Assembly (NCBI GenBank): GCA_036936605.1
Contig: JAUPFV010000005.1
Coordinates: 235,319,770-235,383,769, forward strand
Reading direction: 5' to 3'
DNA length: 64,000 nucleotides
From: Limnanthes douglasii subsp. nivea
Lineage: Eukaryota > Streptophyta > Magnoliopsida > Brassicales > Limnanthaceae
The translations under genes were made by a program, and so were the position numbers. The notes beneath the pieces were generated by a model. The model was not told the origin of the DNA. It was given only the letters and a program-made list of their open reading frames with translations, and made no database searches. Positions 34,180 through 47,095 of the stretch are shown here, piece after piece. Each line of letters opens with the position of its first letter. Position 1 is the first letter of the stretch.

Positions 34180-37100
34180 TTATCTAATGTATCCAATACT
34201 GACACTTTCAAGGAAAGTTATGGCACCCAATTAATAAGGAGCTTGTTGCTCGTTAAGTTCTAGTTTCATTTTGCACTTTAGGATCCATATAGTTAGTCAA
34301 TTGATAGTTTTATTGTGGACACGACTAATATAAAAAATGACCAATAAGAAATAACCATTGAGAAAAAGATTAAACCTCTGCAACATTTTAGAATAGACTC
34401 AAGGAGCCAAGGATTGTTACCCGTGGATAGTAGATTAAGTAGGATTTGAGAGTTAGTTTGAAGACTATGAAGGCGGACTCTTGCTTCAGCCATTAAAGGG
34501 GTAAGTTTACCATATAGATTACCATAACTTATAATGATGTCTCCTTTATTATCTCTTATGATTATGCCGCAACTGGCTTCTCTATTAGCTTGGGAAGAGC
34601 CATCAGTTTTAAGTGTAAATCTGTTAGGATGAGGAGGAGTACATGTTAGATAAGTAGGTTTTTTATTACATTGGAGATGGTTGTAACATCCCATCTCAGA
34701 AGCAGCAAACTTAAAAGGGTTCCAATGCTTATTCTTGAGCATACTAGCTTGATCTAGGCCATGAATAATGTGTTTGATGTAGTTGATGAAAGACATAGGA
34801 TCATAGATAAGGCCTTTGATTCTATTTTTGTTTATATATTGTCATATAATCCAGCAAATGATGGGAGGCAGAATAGAGCTAATATGAATATCGACCCAAA
34901 ACTAGCTTCTCAACATATGGGTAATAGTCATGAATCTGCATGTTTTAACCTTGAATGTGTTAGAGAAGTAAAACCATATATGTCAGGAGAAATTACATTC
35001 AACAAACAAGTGATTAATAGTCTATACATTCTCACAGAATTGGCATTTAGAAATCAATAACACGTGTCTATTCTGCATAGTTGTATCAATAGGAAGCCAA
35101 CTGTTAAGAAGCCTCCAAGCGAAAAATGAACACTTCATAGGAGTTATACTATTCCAGAGCTTGCCAAAAGACTAGATTTATAATAGTGGGTTATGATGTT
35201 ATTCTAGGTATCCTTAGTGTTATATTTCCCATTATTAGCATCCAACCAACATAGAGAGTCCTCAACACTATCTCTTATAGATAACTTGTCAATAGTCTCC
35301 ATATCATTAGGGGAGATGATGCAGATATGCTTAGTCTTGTTCCAACTGTTTTTATCCTAGAATTTTTTGACTTTATCCTGTATATACCATATGTTGTCAG
35401 TGTTATCTTCAAATTTGATTAGAGGGGAATGTTTAAACTAGTTATCCAACCAAAAGTCAATGTGCCCAAACAAATTTTCCACTTTATTTTATGCTCAACA
35501 ATGTTTTTGACGCTAGCTAATCTTCTCCAACCTGAGAGCATACCTTAGTTTCTTAGTTAGCTTGCAGTTGATGAATGTTTTTTATAGTAGATTCTATGAA
35601 TATATCTAGCCCAAAGGGTCGTATTTCGTCTAAATATCACCCACAATTTACAAGAAAAAGTGTCGTGAATGTCCTCGAGATTCATGATATTTAATTCACC
35701 TTCATTGAAAGTTTTGCAGACATTAGTGCCGTTGGTCTTATTTCATCTAAATCTAACCCACAATCCAGTTGTTATATATGGTAGTGACTTTAATGAGGGG
35801 GAAGTTGTTTGATGTAATGATTTTGGTCTTCTCTTTATTAATAAGTTGTCCTGAAATATCTTGGTAATCTTGCAAGAAACTATTAAGAATAGAGATAGAA
35901 GAGCTAGAACTGTTAATAAAAATAAGCAAATTGTCTGGAAAGTTAGGCATGGTATTGAGATAGAGCTTGTAGAAGTATACTTCATAGTTTTATTCTTTTC
36001 AAACAGATTACTCAAACCTCTTAATAAAACCTCCTCTACTATTATGAAAATACTTTAGGACAACAGATCCATTTGTCTTAAACATTTTTTTTGTTTTGAA
36101 GTAACCTATTATCTTGCCACTGATCAGAATGGAAGCATGAATGTTCCTTGTAATCCCTAAGAGAAGGGAACAATAGAAACACAAATATTCTTTTTGATGA
36201 TCTACCAATAAGTAATATAAAATATACTGTTAAAACCAGTCATGCCTGCTGCACTAGAAAGATTAAGGTTGTTAATAACATTTAAAATTTCATCTTCATC
36301 ATGAAGCATCATTAGGGAGATGTTATCTTCTTCCTTAATCAGATTAGGAATAAATCCAAATATGAAGGTATTCATGAGATTTGATTCATTCTTGTAGTTA
36401 AGATAAGGATTTTAAGTGAGAATCTCCTTAAAATAGGATTTACCAGAATTGCCAATTTGGAGATCATCTGTTATCCAGTTGGAGCCATCTTTTATGCTTA
36501 AGTTCTATTTTTCCTTTTGTTTCTTCTTAACATAGTTGTGATAGATTTTTGTGTTTATGTCTCAGTCTTTAATCCAGTTAGAATAGATCTTATAGTTCCA
36601 TAAAAACTTATCTTTAGCCATGGCTTGGAGAAGCATTACATTAGCTTTAGATAAGTTGTTAGTGTTATCAATATTGTGATTGTTCACCAGCTTCTTTTCC
36701 ATGATTTTACAGTTTATTCAGCCTCAACAACTTTATCGAAACTATTCCCAAAAGTCTGAATGTTCCAACTCTTAAGAACTCCTTTAAGTCTTTTTAGCTT
36801 GTTCCAGAAGCTGTATAAATGGTATCTGCATAGAGGAGTGTGATCCGAGAAGGTCCTAGCAAAATGCATGATATTTATGTTGTTGAAGTAGTCAGCCCAA
36901 TCAAAGTTGAATAAAGCTTAATCCAAAATCTTCCACTTATATTTATTAGTCCAAGTGAACTTAGTACCAGCATAGCCTGCATCCTCCAATAAAAAGTCAC
37001 TTATTGTCTCATTAAAATCCTCAGAACTATTAAGGCAGTAGGTGGAGCAGCCAATCTGCTCATCAAGGGAAGAAATCGTGTTGAAGTTCCCAATTACAAG

Positions 37101-37488
37101 CCACTCTTTAATAGATATAAAGGTGGTTTTTAGAGTAGACGAGAGATCAATTTTGTTAAGTCTTTGACATTTAGCATAAAGTGTGGTTAGAAAAAAAATA
37201 CTTTATTAGGGTAATTGTAGGTAACTTTAATGTGCAAAAGCTTGGGGAGATCTAGAATGATATTAATGTTGAAGTTATCATTCCAAAAAATCCAAATTTT
37301 GTTAGTAAAGTTAGTCTTAAAATTGCCGAAACCAAGTTTAGAGGCAATAGAAGTCAAATGACCAGCTTTGATGAAAGACTTTTGAATAAATATAATGTTA
37401 ATATCTTCTTTTTGATGATAGACTTGAGCCTTCTCAAATAAGCTTTATTCCATATGTCAGAAATATTCCAATAAAGAAACTTAATCAT
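34180..37488 (-). mobile_element. LINE-D: decayed RNase H LINE (ORF2 only)
   Basis: Same family as LINE-A, minus strand. ORF2 starts at the ATG at 37488 (MIKFLYWNI) and its last codons, GYIR then stop, are at 34180-34191. No ORF1 is recognisable to the right, so the copy is probably 5'-truncated or eroded there. No tail or target duplication was found. Confidence 0.85.
34180..37488 (-). pseudogene. LINE-D ORF2 remnant
   Basis: Endonuclease blocks: EWLVIGNFNTISS near 37105 (an N replaces the catalytic D of GDFN), AGYAGTKFTWTNKYKWK near 36970 and SDHTPLC near 36840. RT is heavily broken: the segment GLRQGDP near 36090 is frameshifted, and the catalytic box near 35945 reads FPDN instead of FADD. 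SFLQDYQDISGQLINKEKT follows near 35870 and matches the same stretch of LINE-A. The zf-RVT (KCQFCENV) is near 35045. RNase H (LKTDGSSQANREASCGIII) starts near 34610. Numerous stops. Confidence 0.85.
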
Positions 37489-38309
37489 GATGTAGAATTA
37501 TGATTTGGGGATTTAGTGTCCCCAAATATGGACCTATAAATTAATTTATTCTTTTATATTATATATTAAGATATTATAATTTATTTTTAAGAGATAAAAA
37601 ATTTCACATCTTCATCTTCAATGAATTCTCTATATTTTATATTTCCTCTCTTTCTTCTTGCTTTATTTATTTTCAAGTCCTTGAATTTTATCTTCATTTT
37701 TAATTATAGCTTCTATTTGCAATATTTACTCATATTTACTCATTTTTGCTCCTACTTTACTACTAAATAAAAAATAACCAGATGATAGTATTTTTATTCA
37801 TAATTAATTAAAACTAACAATTAAATTAGTATAAAAATAATAAAAATAAAAAATAAATATCATTTGATCATAACATAACTCAAAGTAGGAAAGTAATATA
37901 TATATGTTAGTCTAAAAGATTATTTGTACATAAAATATTATCCTATTTATAGAAACACGATATCTTAGCAAATCACTAATAGACAAGGTATCTACATTAA
38001 CTATATACCGTTGATACCATAATTTTCTTCTTGATCATATTATTGTACGCATTTTATAATCGATGTTTTTTTATCTTCCAATTCAAAATCTAATGGGATT
38101 TTCTTCCTAGCAGACCATATAATTTGGTTGAACATATTTCACCATTATCAGTAGCCCCATCAAGTCTTTGCGAGAGATTAGCGAAAAAACTAATATTTCT
38201 ATAATATCCGAGATACTTGTTATCTTTACTTTTCCAAGACTGCAAAGTCTGTTTGTGCACTTGCTGTATGAAGTCGAGTGCTCTTGGTTCTTTGTTGGAT
38301 GTTGAACCG
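37489..38309. other. Spacer, no recognised gene
   Basis: AT-rich. A minus-strand open frame at 38090-38326 has no recognisable features. A short inverted repeat GTACCAT-AA-ATGGTAC lies near 38311. Confidence 0.4.
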
Positions 38310-39359
38310 TACCATAAATGGTACATAAGTGACTTGGTTGTAGAAGTTGTTTTGGGAGAATACTCACAACTTGAACAGAGTTAGATGACGAGTATGGTGG
38401 TAGATAAAGTGTTGGTTTGAATCGATGCTATTCGGAATACACTCACAAAAAAAATCAAACGGAAGGTGATGATAGATAGAGGATGAATCGAGTTGCACCA
38501 CAAAGGATATGCAAAGCCTTTGATAAACAAAACTCTGAACTAAACTTATCCCAGATAAAGACATATTGACTGATCAACTAAACTCGTTTCTCACAAGAAT
38601 AATATAAAAATATATTTGCCACACACAAATATTTTGAGTATAACTCGTTTTTTTTATATTTTATTACTTGATTGGATCTAATATTAAAAATATTCTATGG
38701 TTTTATTTATAGTCATACAAAGAAAGACCAATTATAAAAGAAAAATAATTTTCTTTGACTTGGCTAAAAGAGAATTAAATAATTTTAAAGACTAAAAAAA
38801 CTAAATCATGAAGATAAATACAACATAACTCTCCTTGACCTAAATGAGTTTAAACACTTAAAAGTAAATCTTGTATAATAAGTACGAATTAACTCTCCTT
38901 GACTCTTTTAAAACAGAATTAAATGAGTTTAAAAACTTAAAATGTAACTCTTGAAAAATAAAAACAAACTAAATCCTCTTGAGTTTTGAATTTTGTCGCT
39001 TTAATATATTTTAGAAGATCTATTTATCTGAGCCTTGAAAAAATGGACTAATATTGTTAAAGAATGACTTAAATGTCGATTTGTGGCTTCTAACACTTAT
39101 AAATATCATCTTGAATTGTTGTTATTACGAACTGAAATACATTTCTATATCGTTTGCTCCAATTAAAGATATTTCTGGGACACAACTAAACTATTAGTTA
39201 TCTCATGCTCCATTTATCTTATAAGATTATCCACAACCTTGTTGAACTATACACACAATTATTTTACTCTTGAAACGTGTTATAGGACCAAATCCAACAA
39301 TTGGTACTTTGATGATCTTATGTGGGTCTTCAGTCAGATATATTTAGATGTCCTCATCA
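38310..39359 (-). repeat. Gypsy-2 3' LTR
   Basis: It shares ordered blocks with 43739-44603, for example GTGTTGGTTTGA, ACACTCACAAAAAA, GTGTTATAGGACCAA and TCAGATAT. On the minus strand it starts TGATGAGGACATC at 39359. The outer end is estimated. Confidence 0.75.
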
Positions 39360-41560
39360 TTCACTCATCTTATAGAATGTTTTGTCCTAAAAAATGATTC
39401 ACCTGTTTCAAATGAAGATAAATCAGAAACATTAAAACTTGCACAAGTATTTATATCTCTCGAAAACTCCCATTTGTAGCCATTATCATTGATTCACTCT
39501 ATAATTTTGAAGACAATCTCCACGAGATAAAAGATTAGATTCACTTTTGGGGGCATTTTCCTGGTCTTATGTGTATCCAAACCCATTCTTCTTGTTTAAA
39601 GGTTAACTTGTTGCGTCATTTATCTCTTTGACTTTTATACTGCTCTATTTTCTATTCTATGTTCTCTTTAACCTTATGGTGTATTTTCTTGGCAAGTTAA
39701 ACCTTGTTCATTCTATCTTGGCTTGTATACTCTGACGGTGGTAGGAGGGATAAGTCCAACAACGTCAAAAGCTTAAATTTAAACACAACTTCAAAAAAGA
39801 CAGTTTAGTAGTAAAATGGGTAACATAGTTATAAGCAAACTCAATGAATTGTAAACATCCCAACCAGTTGCTCATATTTTACCCACAATAGCTTTAAGTA
39901 AAATAGATAATGTATTTTTATCACTTTAGTTTGGCTATCTGCTTGGGGATGACAAATTGTTGAAAATAAAAAAATTAAAGCTCGTCTTCTTCCAAAGAGT
40001 TTTCCAAAAGTGGTTGAGGAATTTGGTGTCTCGATTTGGGATAATAGTCTTTGACATTCTATGTAAATGCATAATTTATTTGAAGAATAAGTATGTTACT
40101 TTATACAAATATTTTAATTTTGGCATATGATATCAAATGTACCATCTTCGAGAATATGTCCACCACAATAAAGATTGAGTCTTTATGTGTGAGTTTTGGA
40201 AGGTCCAAAATGAAGTCTATAGATATATCCATCATGGTACAGTTGGAATTAGAAATGGTAGATAAAGAACATAAGAATGCAATCTGGATTTTGCTTTGAA
40301 GCAAATACACAACGGTTGTAGAAATTCTCTACATATTTCTTAAAGTGACCCATAAGACCTCTTATATATGCTTCTTTTAAGATGAGATCACGCATATAAC
40401 CTTGTGTAATACATAAATTCTTGGCCATAAACAAGATTTCATCATGTTTGTAGACTAAGATAAATTCCCCGTTAGAACACTTATTTTAAATATGTCCAAA
40501 GTTTGGATAATCTTTATACAACTCTTTGATGTGCTCAAACTCTGGAACATTTGCCTTTATTCTAGAGATGAATGTATATCTCCTTAATAATTCGTTTGTG
40601 AAAATGTTATATTTTTTTATTTGATGATGTAAGGAAATGTCTCAATTAACTTCAGTCACTTAACATGTCTTCTTTTGAGTTTGGTATAGCCTCTTAGATG
40701 GTTAAAAGTCTCATGATCTGTACAAATGTAAAAAAAATTAGACAGTAAATAATGTTTCTATGTTTCCAATTATCTCACCAATCTATATAGCTCATTATCA
40801 TAGGTTGGATAGTTGAGTTCTACTCCACAAAATTTATCACTAAAGTAGGAAACAAGACATCCTTCTTGATTCAATACACCTTCAATACCCAAACCTAAAT
40901 CATCATATTCTACTTCAAACATATTTTCAAAATTGGGAAGAACCAAACCCGGTTATTATATGATGTTATCTTTTAGAGTTTGACACATATTCTCTTGTGC
41001 TTATTCCCACTCGAAAGCTAAGTTTTTCTTAACCAAAACAGTGATAAGAGATGCTAAGGTGTTGGAAACAGTCACAAATCTCTTACAGAAACTAGCCAAT
41101 TCAAGGAAACTTCTTGAGATTTAAAGGCCTTCTTGTCGTAGAGTTTGAAAAACTAGCTCAAGGTGCTTTAAATTCTCTAAAAAACTCTTACTGTAAATTA
41201 TTATGTCATCAAAGTATACCACAACAAACTTACGTATATATAATCTCGAAATCGTGATTCATCAATCTCATAAACATACTTGGAGTATTAGTAAGCCCAA
41301 ATTACATAACTAACCATTCATATAATCCTTACTTAGTTTTGAAGGTTTTTTTCATTCATCTCCTTCTCGCATTCTAACTTGGTAATAACAATTCCTCAAA
41401 TCAATCGTAGAGAAGATGGTGGCACCACTTAGTCCATCCAGCATGTCATTAACTCTTGGAATTGGATAAAGGTATTTGATGATGATATTATTAATAGAAG
41501 GACAATCCACACACATTATCTAACTTCCATCTTTCTTAGGTACCAATTAAACTAATACAA
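39290..41560 (-). pseudogene. Gypsy-2 pol remnant (RT, RNase H, integrase)
   Basis: RT: LSGATIFSTIDLRNCYYQVRM near 41430 and VVYFDDIIIYSK near 41220, with the catalytic FDD intact. RNase H-like: LVSYFSDKFCGVELNYP near 40860. Integrase: CVFASKQNPDC near 40300, DSIFIVVDIFSKMVHLI near 40180 (catalytic D) and [12 protein letters not shown] near 39955. The tail near 39290 reads GPITRFKSK, matching the GPITRARAKK-type end of many plant gypsy polyproteins, and lies inside the 3' LTR. Stops and frameshifts throughout. Confidence 0.85.
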
Positions 41561-42379
41561 CACATGGGCTAAAAATCGATCTGATATATCTTTTAGATAT
41601 AAATTCATGCACTTGTTTCTCCAAATCTTTTTGTGTTTCTATAGTAGGCTATCTCGTTTGGTAATGCAGAACGAGGAACAAGTTCAATTTGATGTTCAAT
41701 GCCTTAAAGATGGGGAAAATCAGGGGTATCTCTTCTGGAAATATATCTTGATACTTTTTCAATATGTTTTCACCTCATTTGGTAGTTTCAATATGATAAG
41801 TAATAAATTTAAGCACTCATCGAACACGATCAAATTCATGGTGCTTCCAACACTTATGAACTTCCAAATAACAATAGAAAATAAATATAGGCTTGATTTT
41901 TTAACGCCAGCTTCCTTAGCCATTTATATTTGTATTTCATGAACTTCAGATGGGCTAAGAGGAGCTAAGTTAATATTCTTACTAATTATGCACAAATAAA
42001 TAGATATTTATGCTTTTATTATGACATACTTCATGATCAAATTGACATGGATACCAAGAAGTAGGTGTCCATCTTGCACATGCACGACATCACACATAAC
42101 TTCATCTTGATATTTTCCTATTCTAAATAGAATAATGACCTGATCCGTGATGCGTAATTCAATTTGATCATTGAGCTATCATATCTTGTAAGGACTTGGA
42201 TGTTTAGTCCTTGCAAGACTTAATTTTTCCATCATAAACTTGCTAGCCACATTAGTACAAGAGCCTCATTTATGATCAGGTTATATACATTTTTGTCAAT
42301 ACTGCATATGGTGTAAAACATGTTCTCATTTTGGATAGTTCCTTCTGGTTGGATTATTGCACTTATTTAGTATCTTATT

Positions 42380-43700
42380 TCTCATCTTCACATTTATCAC
42401 GTGACTCATATTCTTCATTTGTAGTGATAATCATTACACTATGATTCAGGAAATCTCTAGTATAATGTCCACGTCCCTGACATTTAAAAAAAATTAACTT
42501 CACGAACTCTAGTTGGAGTAGTTTATATTTTTTGTCATCTTAGGGGCTTCAATTGTTTTTCTCTTTCTTTTTTCATCACTCTCTATTGATTTTACTTTAT
42601 CCAATGATTTGTCATTTTTTGGAGCACATGATGATTCAAGCACTCTCTAGAATAACGTCCATATATTTGGCATTTATAACAATTAACTTCACGAGCTCTA
42701 GTTGGAGTAGTTTTTTTTGTCATATTTGGGACTTCAATTGTTTCCCCCTTGTTTTTTTGCATCAAATATCCATTGATTTTAATTTATCCAACAATTTATT
42801 ATTGTTTAGAGTCCACATTATTATTATTTTGATCTCATTATAGGTGGTACTTTTACGCTTGATTTGTTGCTCAATCTAGAAAACAATGTAGAATACTTCA
42901 TACAACTCAGTATATTGTTTTATTTCCACATTTCTTGCAATTCATTATTGTAAACATTTGTGAATTAGGCCATTGATGCCTCCTTGGAATCTTCTAGTTC
43001 TAAAGGATTAATGAGTAGTTCAAACTCATTTAAATACTCATAAATAGTTATGGTTCCTTGGGAGATATTTCTAAAATATTTATTGTAGGTCACGATGGTA
43101 ATGATCAGGGACACACCTTCAACATAAAAGACACTTCATGTTTTCCAATAGTTTATGGGTTTGTAACACTACTTCATTCGTTATGCTACTTCTATGTCCT
43201 ACCAAATAAGAGCACTCTATGAAATATATATAGGAGCTAAGTAAAGCTTTTTTTGCTTATTATATCCATAAAACTAAAAATATATTAAAAAAACCTTTCA
43301 TAATCCATATAGGAATTAAGATTTAATATCCAATAAATACATGATTTTTTATCTTTACATTTGAATTTGAAGGCCTTGTTGGTCGCTCATCTCTTGCTCT
43401 TTCTCTCATAAGATGGTTTTTTATGAAACAAATGGTCTAGAGGGTCATCTTCTAAATTAGGTATGGCATCATCTTCATCTTTTGTTTCAACATATTGTTG
43501 TTGTTGATGTTATGGTGGTAGAAGGTTTATGTTGGCTCTAAATCTCATTGTGGTTGGGAGGCTCAATTTTCCTAATAAATCTCCATATTCAGTTATCATT
43601 TTACTTTGTATCCACATCTTTTATTGTATAACAGTAATCAATTTAACACGAGTCGCCATATTATTTTATGCCATTATCCCTGGTTGTGTGTAGGGATGAT
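42380..43700 (-). pseudogene. Gypsy-2 gag remnant with duplicated zinc knuckle
   Basis: The minus strand from about 43690 leftward shows eroded gag sequence (LPTTMRFRANINLLPP, then an acidic stretch near 43440). Two CCHC-type knuckle remnants lie near 42680 and 42490, each in one copy of a 189-bp tandem duplication. Many stops. Confidence 0.6.
42447..42824 (-). repeat. 189-bp tandem duplication over the zinc knuckle
   Basis: The two copies share ATTAACTTCACGARCTCTAG at 42493 and 42682, and ATTGATTTTA and TTATCCAA further on. Period 189 bp, a multiple of three. Confidence 0.8.
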
Positions 43701-43722
43701 ACAAACTTGATAAAGGAAAGTT

Positions 43723-43736
43723 CAGATCTGATACCA
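43723..43736 (-). other. Gypsy-2 primer-binding site
   Basis: The minus strand reads TGGTATCAGATCTG, two bases inside the right LTR. It is close to the initiator-Met PBS TGGTATCAGAGCC, with a change near the end. Confidence 0.7.
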
Positions 43737-43738
43737 TA

Positions 43739-44603
43739 TGAAGTAGGCACGAAAACGAATTGGCTATAGAAGTTGTTGTTAGAGACATTCATAACTCTAA
43801 CAGATTCAAATGATGTGTGTGGAAGTATAGAGTGTTGGTTTGACTCATTGTTATTTAGAGAACACTCACAAAAAAGGTCAGATGGAAGGTGATGAACAAC
43901 TAAACTCACTTTTCACAAGAATAATTTAAAGATATATTTATCATGAAAAAAATATTATGAGTATCACTCTTTTTTTTATATTTAATTATTGAAATGAATA
44001 TGAAATTATAAAGACTTTAGGGCTTTATATATAGCCATACAATGAAAGAGTAGTAATAAAAATGAAATAATTCTTTTTTACTCTCTTATCAATGATAAAT
44101 ACAAAATAACTCTCATTGGCTCTCTTAAACGAAATTAAATGAATTTAAATACTTAAAAATTAAATCATGGATAATAAATACGAGTAAACTTACCTTAACT
44201 CTCTTAAAACAGTCTTAAATAAGCCCAAAGACTTCAAATGTAACTCTTCGAGAATAAAAATAAAATAACTCTCCTTAAGTTTTAAATTTCATCACTTTGA
44301 TGTCATTTAGAAGATCTATTCATTTGAGCCTTTATGAAATAGCCTTTAACACATAACAATATCATCTTAAATTGTTACTGTTGCAAGTTGAAACAAATTT
44401 ATCATATTGATTGATCGAATTGGGAAATAGCTAAACTATAAGTTGGCTTATGCTCCATTTATTTTATAAGGTTCTCCAAAAACTTGTTGAACTCTCCAAG
44501 AAGTTTATTTGCTATTGAGCGTGTTATAGGACCAATTCGGATAGTTGGTACCTTGATGATCTCATGTAGGTCTTCAATCAGATATGTTTGGATGTTCTTA
44601 TCA
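43739..44603 (-). repeat. Gypsy-2 5' LTR
   Basis: Partner of 38310-39359. The minus strand starts TGATAAGAACATCC at 44603 and ends CTACTTCA at 43739, next to the PBS. It also contains a GPITRS-like coding echo near 44540. Confidence 0.75.
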
Positions 44604-46393
44604 ACAACCTATTTTCCACGGGATTCCTGAAGATTCTTATGATATATTAGTTTTATATTTTAGGAGTTATAGGTTGGACAAATTTTTTAGTATTCACACA
44701 CCCATTAAATTTCGAACTGAAATAGCCCATAATCTTTAGGTTATTCGATCTTTTATATGTCAATCCAAAGTGTCTAGTATTCTTCAAGTACCAGAGCATC
44801 ATCTTCAGGATATTCTAATAGATAACTATTGTATCCTCAATGACATCCCCAATATTCTATCTATGAATGATATATCCAGTCTGCTATTTACCTGAGCACA
44901 CATGAGGCAACCAACTACCGAGGTATATGGTATTGTTTACATGAACTAAATTTCTAAATCTTCTAAATCATCTAAATCTGTCTTAGGGCACTATTGGAGT
45001 GAAAGATTTATTTTATTATAAGGTTATTCATGGGCTTGTTATTGTTCATACCACAACGATCTGATATTCTTTCAATGCATGCTTCTTGTGGGAGACCCAA
45101 GATGCCCCTAGGAAAGTTCCTTACTATAAAGATCCCTAATACATAAGAGGCTTAACCAAGATCCTTCATATCAATTTTTTATTATATGGATTCCTAGGTA
45201 GAATGTAATAAACCTAGATAGCTGATGTCTAGAAATATATCATCGAAATAAAATAATTAATATATAACTTTACTCTTACTGATCTTGTGATATATACTAT
45301 CTTCAATAGGGTTTACCTCAAAATCAAATGAGGTGTCAAAGTTTAGGAACTTGTGGTACCACTGACAAAACGCATGCATAAGTCAATACATGATTTTTTT
45401 AGTTTACAAACCATCAAATTTGGGTCCCCGAATATAATTATTTGAAGTTACTTCAATGTCTCAATTGAGAAATACTGGCTTAACAACCATCCGATGAAGA
45501 TTAAGGTTAAAATGAGCAATAAGAGCCATGATTGTTTGAACGAGTTTTTTTTCTAATACCAAATAAAAAGTATCAGAATGGTCGCTCCCTTCAGTTTTAT
45601 TGTACATTTTCGCTATAAGACGAGATTTGTATCTTTCCACATTTCATGAAGCATCATGTTTGGTTTAAAAAAAACCATTTACAACCAAGTGATTTCTTCT
45701 CTTCAAGTAAGGTTACAAAATCCAAAGTGAGTTTGCATTATTTTGTAATCTTTATTCATTGCTTCAATCCAGAGTTTAAAGTTTGAACTTTCATAGAATC
45801 TTGGAAGGTGACAGCTCCTCTTATAGAATGTTTGAAGTTTTTTCATGTTCATTAATGAATGCTACATATTCTAAAGATATGAAATTTTTCCTCTCTCAAT
45901 TGGATCTATAAAATGCTAGGTCATTGTGTATTTAATTGTTTGAGGTTGTTGAATTTGTTTATCAAGAACAACATCAATATTTTCTACTTGACGTGGAAGT
46001 GCAACATCAGTTTGAAAGAACTATACTTTATGGCATAACGTTGATGACCGATAAATTATCTATAGTTGAAACATCAATGTTAAAAACTGAACAAATTGGT
46101 TCTAATTATTCAACAAAAATATTTTGTGCTTTGAATTATTCCCTCCAAAAGTTACATCCTAAAAAAATACTACATTTCCCATTTCAAAGATCGTACGTTT
46201 AATGAGAGAATAGAATTTATAACATCTATAATGGTTTGCGTACCCTATGAAATTACAAATAACTATTTCAGATTTTAATTTTTGTTCACTAACCTACAAG
46301 GCTTTGGTTTTGCTGGACATCCCCATACATGAATGTGCTTAAAGATAAGCTTATGTAGTCTAAATAATTAGTGGCTTAGTTGTTTCTAAAGTA
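44604..46393 (-). pseudogene. Copia-2 integrase end, RT and RNase H start
   Basis: FKHIHVWGCP-like sequence near 46330 continues the integrase region. RT shows LIAHFNLNLHRMVVKPVFLN near 45510 and a YFDDIF-like catalytic region near 45260. CAQVNSRLDISF near 44900 and GCVNTKKF near 44720 are the start of copia RNase H. Many stops and frame changes. Confidence 0.8.
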
Positions 46394-46398
46394 TGTAC
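46394..46398. other. Left target-site duplication of the Tat element
   Basis: TGTAC immediately left of the left LTR, identical to 56878-56882. Confidence 0.9.
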
Positions 46399-46691
46399 TG
46401 GTATGAATTAAAGTTGGATTGAGAGAATCAAGAACACAAGTCTTCACAGAGAGAGTTTTTAGTAGTGAAAGTAGTATTGTGCTTCTGATTATTTCATGAG
46501 TGTAACCATCTTCCCCAGCCTCTATAAATAGGCCAGGTGAATCAGTTGCAAGAGCGGTTACATAAGTGAATATTTACAACTTAGTCCCTATATCTCTTAT
46601 AAAAGCTTAATCTTACCTTATATTTGTAGAACTTATCAATTTAGTCCTTACTAATTACATTTAGGTCCTCGTAGAATATCTTTCCTTATCA
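46399..46691 (-). repeat. Tat element 3' LTR (left)
   Basis: 293 bp, TG...CA, two differences from the right LTR. It contains TATAAATA on the plus strand at 46523-46530 within CTATAAATAG, whose reverse is CTATTTATAG. Confidence 0.97.
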
Positions 46692-46712
46692 GTAGCCCCC
46701 CTAGTTCTTATA
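46692..46712 (-). other. Tat element polypurine tract
   Basis: The minus strand reads ACTAGGGGGGCTAC directly before the 3' LTR start TGATAAGG. Confidence 0.8.
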
Positions 46713-46731
46713 CAAACAATTTATAAGAACT
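46703..46731. other. Perfect 10-bp inverted repeat next to the PPT
   Basis: AGTTCTTATA at 46703-46712 and TATAAGAACT at 46722-46731, with a 9-base loop. It could form a hairpin beside the plus-strand primer site. Confidence 0.75.
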
Positions 46732-47087
46732 ATTCGCTCTTCGAACTTTACTCCGAGTAAATACAACTTTCTTCACTTCACCTCTTCATTATGATTAAAC
46801 TCAATGACTTGCGACTTCTCTTCGAATTTATTAATGAGTGCAAACAAGTTTCCCAATCACTTCGAACTTGCCAACTTGAAATATAACCTTGCCTCTACTT
46901 CGAATATTGTTACTAAAGACATAGTTTTGCTGATGCTTCGAATTTTCTGATCCCTACTTGATAGATTGATTAGACCTTTATTGGTAGACCTATGACACTG
47001 CACGTTTCCTTTTCGTTTCACATTCCACCCAATGAGAGTAACTCACTGGTTTTGCCTCTTCAAATTCTCAACGTCACTTCTTTAAAC

Positions 47088-47095
47088 TATAAATA
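47088..47095 (+). promoter_or_regulatory. TATA box of the antisense gene
   Basis: TATAAATA followed by CCCAG, 181 bp upstream of the antisense gene's ATG at 47269. It is a textbook plant TATA box in the plus direction, opposite to gag-pol. The expected start site is near 47120-47130. Inferred from motif and position only. Confidence 0.6.

Larger units (their letters stand above)
38310..44603 (-). mobile_element. Gypsy-2: decayed chromovirus-like Ty3/gypsy element
   Basis: Two LTR-like segments of about 0.9-1.0 kb flank minus-strand gag, RT, RNase H and integrase in the Ty3/gypsy order. An initiator-Met-type PBS lies inside the right LTR. LTR divergence is high, with many indels, and nearly every coding block has stops. 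The left LTR outer edge is uncertain by about 20 bp, and no target duplication is visible. Confidence 0.85.

Noticed and set aside
38090..38326. 78-residue minus-strand frame as a gene next to Gypsy-2
   Set aside because: It has no recognisable family and sits at the uncertain outer edge of a decayed LTR.
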